NCBI RefSeq assembly: GCF_002288925.2
Contig: NW_022098031.1
Coordinates: forward strand, 9,656,354-9,720,353
Source: Delphinapterus leucas
Taxonomy: Eukaryota; Chordata; Mammalia; Artiodactyla; Monodontidae
Direction of reading: 5' to 3'
Length of the DNA stretch: 64,000 bases
A program made the position numbers and the translations under genes. The notes beneath the pieces were generated by a model. It searched no databases. It was not told the origin of the DNA and was given only the letters and a program-made list of their open reading frames with translations. This document shows positions 25,201 to 37,200 of this stretch, one piece after another (within the stretch, counting starts at the first letter, position 1; each line of letters opens with the position of its first letter).

Positions 25201-28200
25201 ATACATACACACACATATATAAAATTTTAGAGTCCTGTATTTGATACATTTAAGACTCAAGTTTGCTAAATACAAAGTATAATTATATTCAAGATTATTC
25301 ATCATTCATAATAAATTCCTAATCTGAGTTTACAAGTTTACCAAAATTGTACAAATTGAGTTTATTCAGAAAAATCTTTAATTCTTAAAAAAACTACAGA
25401 CACATATACATAAAATGTAGGCAAAAAACATCTTTTCATAAGACAATGGTAAACTGAAATCATGAAGGCACAACTGAGACCACAGAAAAACGTTTTGCCC
25501 TTTTTTTCTAAATTCGTATTGGTTTGAATACAACTTTCTTCATTACTGAAATCATCTTTAATCAGTGTAGTTTCTTTCCCAGAAAGTATACACAGTTAAG
25601 GCTATTAGCCATTGTTAGGCTGGGGATAAGTTAGGGATCCCAAAACTATGTTTTTTAGATAACTTTTTCATTCACTGCATGAACCGCATTTCTGGTACTT
25701 CACATCCTACTATAGAGAGGGAAAAGTTTGTTTGTTCTCCCCCTACTTCATCTAACAAAATGCACATGTAAGTGCAGATGGATGGAAATAAGCAGGGTTA
25801 AAATTAAGGGCAGGCAGATAGGAAATCAAAATTAACATAAGTAGCATAATATATTTGTTTGCTTATCTACTATCCATATATTTATAAACATTTCTTCTAA
25901 CCAGACATTGCTGGAAGAAAAGTCTTGTTTCCGAGTCCTTCTACATATAAAAATGTAACAAGTTACACAGCTCCTGTTCCAGATCTTTAACTTCCCACTA
26001 CCTCTATGCTTAAATTTATCTTCCTCTCATCTCTGAGATGAGCAAACTAAACAAGAAAATAAGTTAGTTTTTAAACGTCCATGAAAGCAAATGACACCCA
26101 AAAAGACAGGGGAGAGGGCAAAGGGTTGTGGAGCAGAGGGGGCACGGAAATCCCACATGTTTGAAAATATCTTCTGCAATATTACTTGTAATGATAGAAA
26201 CTGTGGAATGTACACTTGATAGATTATGATTATCATTACATTCACTATGTAGTAACATGAAAAGATGTTATTTAAAGTACAAAATATATTAGGATTACAA
26301 CTAGGTAAGCAAATACATACAGCTAAAACTAAAAAAGATTCTGCATATAAAAAAATAACAAAAGGTAAAGAAATTTTTCCTCCAAAATCTTTTTTTTTTT
26401 TTTTTTTGCGGTACGCGGGCCTCTCACTGTTGTGGCCTCTCCCCTCGCGGAGCACAGGCTCCAGACGCGCAGGCCCAGCGGCCATGGCTCACGGGCCCAG
26501 CCGCTCCGCGGCATGTGGGATTTTCCCGGACTGGGGCACGAACCTGTGTCCCCTGCATCGGCAGGTGGCAAAATCTTTTTTTACATTAAAATTTTTAAGA
26601 ACAAATTTTTAGGGAAAAAAAGAAAATATTGGTAAAGTGATAATGACACTAGTCATTCTAGTAACACATCAATGTTTTTAATAAGGAACTTCTGAAGGCT
26701 AAAGGTCTTATAACCTAAAGGTAGTGGTTCTTAACCAAGAATAATACCCTCTCCCCATCCTCCACAAGGATATTTAAAAGCTGTCAAAATGATGAGGGAG
26801 TATTACTAGAATTTGGGTTAAGTGTGATGTTAACTTTGTGTGTCCAACTTGACTGGGCCACAGGTGTCCACATACTTTAGTCAAACATTCTGGATGTTTC
26901 TGTGAAGATGCTTCTGGATGAGACTAACATCTGAATTGGTAAACTGAGTAAAGCAGACTGCCCTCCATAATGTGGGTGAGGCTCATCCAATCAGCTGAAG
27001 GCCTGTTAGAACAAAAAGGCTCATCCCCAAAGAGAAAGAGAATTCTTCCTGCCTTCAGACTCAAATTGAAACATTAGCTCTTCTTTGGTCTCAAGTCTGT
27101 CAGCCTTTGGACTAGAAACTAGAACTACACAATTAGCTCTCCTGGTTCTCTGGCCTTTGGACTCAAGACTGGAACTACACCATCATCTCTCCTGGGTCTC
27201 CAGCCTACCAACTCATCCTCCAGATTTTGGCACTTGCCAACCTCCATAACTGCATGAGTCAATTCCTTACATAAGTCTCTTTCTACATACATGTAAATGT
27301 ATATATGTATATACACACATCCTATTGGTTCTGTTTCTTGGAAAACCCTAATACACCAAGGATTCTAAATGTCCAACAAAGTCAACGGCCCCCCTACTGA
27401 GAAACACTGCTTGAACCGGGTAGGAATTTTAATCCTGTGGCAGGCTGGAAATAAAGATGTGTGCCTTCTAACTTTCCTCAAATCATCCCCTATCAGAAGA
27501 CTACCTCAAGGGTTTGCCATCTTTGTTACGGAATCATATAAAGATACTCTAAAGCAGCCCCTAAATAGTTGGTAAAATCAAAATTAAAAGTTACCTCCTT
27601 TCTTTCCACATACACATTTTTAAACCACCTGATTCTGGTAACCCACAGTGTTTTTTTCTTTTCATATCATTTTAAGTTGCAGACTTTACATTTCTTAAAG
27701 ATTTTATCTTTTTAGAGGACTTATAAATATGCATGAAGCTAAGCATATCTTTTTCAAGATTCCCTCATAAAACAAATCTATCAATATATAAAAACCATGA
27801 CGTTGCTCTTGGCCAAGATGTAAACAGACCAACCTCAAATAGACTAGCTGTGAGTTCCTCCAATTCCTGTCCAAGTTGATCTCGTACTTTAGAAAGCCTC
27901 TCACACTCTTCATCTTTTAACTTCAGTTCCTATGAGAAATTGATCATTTTATTTTTTATTTCCAAAGTTCGAAGTTAGATTCAGCAGACTATACAATTTT
28001 TACTAATAAAATTACAAAATATTAATACTGCCCCCACCTACAACATTCACACTGAAAGTGTTTATTTAGCACTTGCTATGTGTAAACAATCAGGCAAGTC
28101 TAAAATTACAAATAATTCTAACTCACATATTAAATTTTCATGTTTTTTCATAAAATATCCAAAGATTAAGTATAATTATTCATTACATGTGAAAATAAAC

Positions 28201-31200
28201 AATTAAATAACTTCATTCTTTTTTCCTTAACTTTTCTCTGAACATATTTATTTCTATCAACCAAGGAATTTCTTCAATTATGCTGATTCATTTCAATAAA
28301 TGTTCAGTGAAGTTTTTTCATGTTTACTTTAAAAATTGTTTACCTATAATTCCATGTACCATACTGCAATCAGTCTAAAATTTCCATTAGGAGACTATAC
28401 CCATTTAACACTGCAACCAGAGGCAAACAATGTATATTACATTTAAAATTAAGAAGAATATTAACGACAAAAATCCTACATTTATACGTGACTCCTCAGT
28501 AGGTCATAAATAGATGCTAAAAATTCCTTTATTAAGATGTTAAATATGCAATTTTATGTTATCCTAAATTTATCTTTCAAACTTAGAGATTAAAAAAAAA
28601 TCCAAACTCTCTATATATCAGCCACAAATACAGTTATTCTGTAATTGTGGTGGCAGCATAGTTTTTCAATCCCCTGACAATTCCTGACAACCAAATATTC
28701 CAACTGGGATATCAGAAGAACCAAATGACTACATCTTCAACAAAACTAGGTAAAAGAAAATCCCAACATATCTTAGACCATGAGAAAATGTGGCTACACT
28801 GCCCAGACCACAGGATCAGTCACTGTGTGGAAGGGAGCACCAGAAAGTGAAAGGGACTACAGAGATACTGTATAAAGCCTCAGAACCCAAAAATCATTAC
28901 AAATGCCCCCAAAGCAGAGGACTATACCCTTGGTAAAAACTGGAAGAAAAAAATGTGAGAACAAATGGAGAAAAAGGGAAGGGTTTTCACAGGCTCCAAG
29001 TTAGAGATGAGTGCAAAAATCATACGCAGTACAGAGGCAGCTAACAGTACAGTGAAGCTCTAAACACTCAGGAATCTCAAAGCATCCAGCAAAGAGACCT
29101 TTCCAGAAGGACAGAGCCCCACCATAAGGGGAGAACTCTTGGAATATAAAACCAAATTGCAGGATGGGAATAATGGAGATAGCAAGAGAGAAGGTTCAGA
29201 TATTAAAGGAGGAAGGAGTGGCAAGGTTCCAAAGGAAACAGATTACTGGAAGTATTATTAGGCAAAAAAAATATCTTAGGATGTAATGCTAAGCACTGAG
29301 ACACTAGGCTGATGGAGAAAACCTTCTTTCACTTTCATGGGTTTTCTTGTTATTAATTAGTGCCTTTTCTTTTCAGCTTTAAAGAAGTCCTTTTACATTT
29401 CTTGTAAGGCTGGTATAATGGTGAACTCCTTTAGCTTTTACTTGTCTGGAAACCTGTTGATCTCTCCTTCAATGGTGAATGATAATCTTGCTGGGTAGAG
29501 TATTCTTGGCTGAAAGTTTTTTCCTTTCAGCACTTTGAATGTATCATGCCAGTCCCTTCTGGCCTGCAAAGTTTCTGCTGAAAAATCTGCTGATAAGTCT
29601 TTTGGGAGTTCCCTTGTATGTAACAAGCTGGTTTTCACGTGCTGATTTTGATATTCTCTTTAACTTTGGACATTTTGATTATAATATGTCTTGGTGTCTC
29701 TTTGAGTTCTTTTCTGGAACTCTCTGTGTTTCCTGGACCTGGATACCTGTTTCCGTCCCCAGGTTGAGGAAGTTTTCAGTCATTATTTCTTCAGAAAGTT
29801 CTCTGCCCCCTCCTGTCTCCCTTCTCCTCTGGGACCCCTATAAAGTGAATGTTGTTCCACTTGATAGTGTTCCACAGGCCCCTTAAGCTACCTTCACTTT
29901 TTTTCATTCTTTTTTCTTTTTGCTGCTCTATTTGGCTGAGTTCTACTGCCCTGTCTTCCAGATCACTGATGCTTTCTTCTTCTCCATCATCTATCCTCTT
30001 GTTGAACCCCTCTAGTGTATTTTTCAGTTCTATTATTAGATTCTTTGGTTCTGTGACCTGTGTTTGGTACTTTCTTATATTTTCTATCTCTCTGTTGAAG
30101 TTCCCACTATGTTCATCCATTCTTCTCCCGGGTTTGGTGAGACCATTATTTTGAGCTCTTTATCAGGTAAATTACTTTTCTGTTTCATTAAGGTTATTTT
30201 CTGTGGTTTTACCTTGTTCTTTCATTTGGAATATATTTCTGTTTCCTAATTTTGAATCTCTGTGTTTGTTTTCATGTATTATGCAAAATAGCTCCCTTTC
30301 CCAGTCTTGGAGGAGTGGTCTCATTTAAAAAATGAACTTGGGCTTCCCTGGTGGCACAGTGGTTGAGAGTCCGCCTGCCGATGCAGGGGACACGGGTTTG
30401 TGCCCTGGTCCGGGAGGATCCCACATGCTGCAGAGCGGCTGGGCCCGTGGGCCATGGCCGCTGAGCCTGCGTGTCCAGAGCCTGTGCTCCACAACGGGAG
30501 AGGCCACAACAGTGAGAGGCCCGCATACCGCAAAAAAAAAAAAATAATGAACTTTATTGTTCAAGTCCTAGCTCTTGGTTGCCTCTTGAACCTTTGTGAC
30601 TATCTAGGCAGCCTGATTTATACTTGACAGGTCCCAGTTGTGAGGGTTTGCCAAGACCTGTCAGTGTTCCAAAGGGCGGGACCTTAATCAGCATCTAGTT
30701 TCAAGATGATGAGAAGCCAGACCCTTAGGCAGCAGCTTTTAAAGTATGAAAATATATACAGTCCCACAGGACCACAACTGAAAACCTCGCCAGCCTCCAG
30801 ACCAGGTGATCTTGAGGTGTCCCCTTGGCAACAGTTGCAAAAATCAGGGCTCCAGACAAGTGCTCAAGCTCCTTTCTGGGAGGTACCTGCGAGCTGTAGC
30901 AAGGCCAAGGGAGACAGCAAAGATGGCATCCCCTGGCTTACATTCCCTGAGAACATGCCATGCCCTTCAGAACAGGCTGAAGCTCCAGGACAAGTAAATA
31001 GGATTTTTCACAGGAAGACTGGGAGTGTGTTTCAGTCAGCTATCTATGCCATACCCTGGGGATGATAGTCTGCCAAGAGCTGTCTCTCCAACTGTTTCAG
31101 TCCCGTGGAGCCCCAAAAACACAAGCCCCCCTCTGGCCTCTAGAGCCAGGCATTCAAGGCTCTGTGTGGACTGTGTGCACCCACTGGCTTTAGCAGGGCT

Positions 31201-34200
31201 GCAGGAGAGCAAGGGGGTGGCGTGTGCCCACTGGCTTTCCTGAGGCTGTGGGAGAGCACAGGGATGGAGAACACAAGCAAGGTAGTGTGAGAGTGCAAAA
31301 ATGGCACCTGCCAGTGCTTGCAAGGTAGAGAATGCAAAAACAGAGCCTGCCAGCACTTCCATCCCCAGAGAGAGTCCCAATAAGCCCCTCCCGCTCTGGC
31401 GGATGCTTTAAGATTAGCAGATGAATCTCCTCACTTATGGTGTAGGCACTTTTCAAACTGCTGCTTTTGTGCTGGGTCCCAGGGTAAGAGAGTCTGCATG
31501 TGAGCCTTTAAGAGTGAAATCTCAGTTCCCTACAGCCTTTGGGTCTCCTGGACATAAGCCCCATTGGTTTTCAAAGCCAAACATTTTGGGGGCTCATCTG
31601 TCCAGTGCAGGTCCCAAGGTGCCTGATGTGTGGCACAAACCCCTTGCTTCTCAGGGAGAAGCTCTGTGTTTGTGAGATCCCTCCTGACTGTGGGTCAGCT
31701 GCACCAGGGGTGGGATTCCTGGTGAGACTGCATGTCTGCCTCTCCTACCTGTCTCTATGTGGCCTTTTTATCCTTTGTGTGGAGAAGCTGTTCAACTAGT
31801 TCTTTTTCAGAGGGAATTATTCCATATGTGGCTGTAGATCTGGTGTGTCCATGGGAGGAGGTGGGTTCAGGATCTTCCAACACCATCATCTTGAACCACC
31901 TTCTCAAGAAAACCTTGAACAAGGCTTACCTCTGAGAGACAGAAGTGGCTACACAGATACACCACCAACAACAGAAGGGAAAGCCCTGGAACATGAGACT
32001 GAGAGAGCTATCCTGGTTTATCCTACTCCTTCACAGGAATCTCTTCCTAATAATCCTGGGAAATCCAATTCATTTAAACATGAAAAACAAACAAACAGAA
32101 GATATGTGAAGTTACCATAATAAAAAAGTTAAACATAAAGCCAAGTCAACTACTGATACAAGGGAAAGAAAATCAGATAGGTATCAAATTTCAACAGCAT
32201 TTTATGCTAGAAAACAATGGAATCACATTTTTAAGATACTCAAGGGAAAAAACTGTGAGTTGAGGATTTTATATCCAGCCAAAGTATCCTTCAAACGTCA
32301 GACCAGAGACAGAAAATTATAAAACTGTAAAACTTTAGAAAATATATCCCCCATGAGCCTGACTGAGTTATCAAGCAGCAAATGAGTTTCATGTAACCAA
32401 GAAAAAAACTGGAAAAAAAAAAAAAACTGGAGAAGCTTTAACATTAAGAACTGGAGGTGAGAAGCAAATTTATTTAACTGTAGAACTACAACTAGAAGAC
32501 GAGAATACACAAGAATGAAAAGACAAGCCACAGACTGGGAGAAAATATTTGCAGAAGACATCTAATAAAGGACTGTTAACCAAAATACACAAAGAATTCT
32601 TAGTAAGAAAACAATCTGATTAAAAAATGTGCAAAAGATCTGAACAGACACCTCACCAAAGATATACAAATGGCAAATAAGCATATGAAAAGACATTCCA
32701 TATTACATGTCATCAGGGAAATGCAAACGACAACAACGAGATGCCACCATACACCTATCAGAATGGCCAAAAACCAAAACACTGAGAACAATGTATACTG
32801 ACAAGGATGGAGAGCAACACGAATTCTCATGCATTGCTGGTGGGAATACAAAATGGTACAGTCACTTTGGAAGACAGCTTGCAATTTTTTACAAAACCAA
32901 ACATACTCTTACCACACGATCCAGCAATCAAACACCTTGGTATTTACCCAAAGGATATGAAAACTTGTATCTACACAAAAGCCTGCACATAGATGTTTAC
33001 ACATTCATAACTGCCAAAACTTGGAAGCAACCAAATATCCTTCAGTAAGTAAATGAATAATTAAACTTCTGTACATCCAAATAACGAACCATTACTCAGC
33101 ATTAAGTGGAAATGAGCTATCAAGCCATGAAAAGACATGGAGGAAAATAAATGCATGACTAAATAAAAGAATTCAATCTGAAAAGGCTACTTACTGTATG
33201 ACTCCAACTACGTGACATTCTGAAAAAGGGAAAACTATGGAGATGGTAAAAACATCAGTGGGCGGCCAGGGACTGAGGGGTAGGGAGGGATGAATAGGTA
33301 GAGCACAGAGGACTTTCACGGCAGTGAAACTGTTCCATATGATACTATAATGATAGATACACATTATTATATTTTTGTCAAAATCCACAGAATGTACAAC
33401 ACCAAGAGTGAACCCTAATGTAAACACTAAAGTAAATGGGGGATAATAACCGGTCAATATAGCTTCACCAACAGTAACAAATGTACAATTCTGGGGTGAG
33501 ATGTTGATAGTGGGAGTGGCTATGCATATGTGGGAAAAGGGGATATATAGCAACTCTGTACTTTCCTCTCAATTTCTGCTATGAGCTTAAAATTGCTCTA
33601 AAAAAAGTCTGTTTTTTTTAATGGGGATAAAGTTGAGAAAACAGTTACATAAATGTTATAAGTTTTAGAAACGTAAAAATAACACACACAAAAAAACAAC
33701 AACGGGGCTCCCCTGGTGGCGCAGTGGTTGGGGGTCTGCCTGCCGATGCAGGGGACACGGGTTCGTGCCCCGGTCTGGGAGGATCCCGCGTGCCGTGGAG
33801 CGGCTGGGCCCGTGAGCCATGGCCACTGAGCCTGTGCATCCAGAGCCTGTGCTCCGCAACAGGAGGGGCCCGCGTACCAAAAAAAAAACAACAACAAAAA
33901 AACCCCAACAAAACAGGAGAAAGATGAAACTAAATTCACTAACTTCTTAAATATAAACTGGGAATAAAGGGATATAACTTGAGGCTCACAAATCAATTAG
34001 TATAAACCTAAACATATTTAACACCATAGAGATTAACATTAAGATAATACCTTTAACTAAAATTAAATGATAGAGGAGAAGGAAAGAAATAGTTACTAGA
34101 TAATTTTATGGTATTGCTTATAGTAGGGAACAAAGTCAGTACCTAAAGAAAGGCTAAAAGAAATTCTAACAACTAGAATGGAAATCAAACCTTCCAAAAT

Positions 34201-37200
34201 ACCAAATAGGAAAAAAAGGAAGAGGGCACCAAGAAAACAGAGCACATAGTGAAAAGAATTGTATTCACAGAGTAGACATTTGAAAGCTATGTGACAGAAA
34301 CAAGCCCAATGCAGAATACTTATCAATAAACACAAATGTGTGCAACTCACTTATTAAAAGAAAATGATTTTCAGATTGGCTAAAAAAAGCAAAATCCATC
34401 TCTATTCTCTATACAAGAGACACACCTAAAACTAAGTAATTCAGACAGATTAAAAATAAAAGGATGGATAGAAGTACACTAAAAAATATAATACAAATAA
34501 AAACAAAACAGAGACCTCAATATGGATATCAGACTAGGCAGGGCAAAAGTCATTAAAGTAGATAAAGGAAACTTCATAATGCTAAAGACTACAACACAAA
34601 ATGGAATACTCTCAAATACAAAATACAAAAGTAGACCTAAATAAATAGGAAGAAAGACATATTATGTTCTTGAATAGAAAGTCATCATAAAGATGCCAAT
34701 TCTCCCTGAGTTAATTTATAACTCTGTAAATGCATACGTTTAATTCCAGATCCTTCTGAACTCTCAAATTTCACAATTTTATAATTATATATGAAAACTA
34801 AGTCAATTCATTCAACATTTCCTACTATGTAGGTACTACAGTAATCCCTCAGGATACAAAACCAAGTAAGATACTGTCCCCTTGAGAAGCTTCCAATCCT
34901 CAGAGCAACACATATGTCATTCACAAAGGCAAATTCTTGAACCATTCCCTACCATTTACCAAAGTAAACCTCACCCTGATACTAAAGACCCTCTACAATA
35001 TGTGCTCAGTTTCCCTTTTCAGAGTTATTACCCTTGATCCATACTCTAAACTAGAGTTAAACTGGTCTGATTCATTCCTGTTTCATTCCCCAATCTGATC
35101 TCATCCACCTGGACTGGGCATAAATCTCTGACTCTTTATCTTTATGCTTCTAGGTCTAAATCAATCTACCCATATGAACTCAAATTTGTATTTCAATGTG
35201 AATGTCATTGGTACTTTTCATTATCAGTACCTTATACTGTAAAATAGCTATTCGAAATTCACTCCTTCAACAAACATTAATTTCGTGCTAACAATGCATC
35301 AGGCATTCATCTAGGTGCTGGAAAGAGAAAAGGAATGAGGCCCAGTCCATGCTTTTCACAAAGCCATAGCCTACTGAGGGCAGCAAATCTTTAAACAGAT
35401 TCACAAGGAAAACTGATAAGGGCTATCGTAGTGATGTGCACATATTAGATAAAGTAGGAGCCTGCCAAATGTAAAGACTAAAACAGTGTATTCCACAGTG
35501 GCTAAAGATGGGGAGGGGTGGATGCCACAGATAATGTCAGAAAGTTAGGTTTATGGTGAGTCCTGAAAAGCCTTGGCTAAGAAAGTGGAACTTACTTCAA
35601 AGAAAAGGGGAAATCATCCCAAAGGCAATGGGAAGTCACTGAAGGATTTTAAACAGGACAGTGACAATCAGACTGCAATTCAAAACAGTACCTTGGACAG
35701 TGTGGTTAGGTTAAAAAAAAAAGACTGGAGACAGAGAAGACAGTTGATTACTGAAGTATTTCAGGCAAGAGGCACAGACTTAAGAGTAGTAGTACTAGAG
35801 AAAAGAAATTTGAGGGATATTTCAAACAGAAAATCAGGACTCTATGATCAAGCATATTCCATCAAATTTAAGACTCATTAATTTTACGATAAACATTTTA
35901 TACATCAAGAAAGAAAAATGCTGGCAATGAAACTATGATCTGATGGGTTTTGGGTTTTTTTCACTTAGAATTTTTATTTTGTACTTATAGGAAGAACTCT
36001 TTTTTTTTGGGGGGGGGGGTACGTGGGCCTCTCACAACAGTGGCCTCTCCCGTTGCGGAGCACAGGCTCCGGACGTGCAGGCTCAGCGGCCATGGCTCAG
36101 GGGCCCAGCCGCTCTGTGGCATGTGGGATCCTCCCGGACCGGGGCACGAACCCATGTCCCCTGCATTGACAGGCAGACTCTCAACCACTGCGCCACCAGG
36201 GAAGCCCAGGAAGAACTCTTTTAAACTGATGGAGACACAAATTTTTATCGTATGTCATTCTCTTTTGTACCTTTCTCTTTGTTTTGATGTCCTATCATAG
36301 TGAGATCCTTTTAGGACATTTAACCCAGTAATTCAGCACCCAGCTCACATAATTCAACTGATTTAATAACAACATGTACGGCTACAGGCAAGTTAGCACG
36401 CAAGCAGGCAATGACAACTCTTATGACTGTTGCCTAGCTGGGAGCAATTTTAAAACTCATACTGATTTCAGAGATGTTAAAATGAGGGACAACGTACAAC
36501 TAAGGATCAATGAAACATCACCACGCATACATGTCTTTTCTCCCCAACTAGTAAGCACCTTAAGAGTAGGGTGAAGTCTAATTTATTTTTCCCTCTACAG
36601 GGCCTAATACAAGCTGTGAGAACTTTGGTTACTCAAGAAATGTTTGTTCATAAAAGAACACAGTAACTGTTTATAAGCATCCTTGGTCACAGTTAGTAGG
36701 GCCATGCTTAACATAGATCTGTACGAGTACGTGTTTTGAATGACTTTCTCTGGCTGCAAGCTATTCCACCGGATTTTATTTTCTAAGTCATTTTCATTCT
36801 CTTTTAAGGAAGAATAATTAAAAGTTGAAAGTAACACCTTATATCAGTAGGTCTCACACTTTAGTGAATATAAGAATCAACAGGGTGCTGTACACCAGAA
36901 ACTAACACAACATTGTAAATCAATTATACTTCAATTAAAAAACAAAAAGGAGGGCTTCCCTGGTGGCACAGTGGTTAAGAATCCACCTGCCAATGCAGGG
37001 GACACGGGTTCGAGCCCTGGTCTGGGAAGATCCCACATGCCATGGAGCAACTGAGCCCGTAGGCCACAACTACTGAGTCTGCGTTCTAGAGTCTGCGAGC
37101 CACCACTACCGAGCCCACATGCCACAACTACTAAAGCCCGTGCACCTAGAGCCCATGCTCTGCAACAAGAGAAGCCACCACAATGGGAGGTTCACACACC

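Larger units (their letters stand above)
21843..27833 (-). other. RAB3IP intron 4, about 6.0 kb
   Basis: Splits the GEF motif between exons 4 and 5; its donor GTTGGT is atypical. It contains a CA microsatellite (22.19 kb), an old LINE tail (22.5 kb), a full-length hAT-Charlie relic (23.84 kb), a truncated SINE (26.40 kb) and an LTR-like repeat (26.83 kb). The part 24.2-26.3 kb is AT-rich with no recognisable feature. Confidence 0.85.

Noticed and set aside
29791..30120. 109-codon coiled-coil open frame
   Set aside because: Part of a broken L1/HAL1 ORF1, recorded with that element.
35573..35881. 102-codon Lys/Arg-rich open frame
   Set aside because: Lies on an old LINE-like module seen elsewhere in the window; no recognised domain or splice context.
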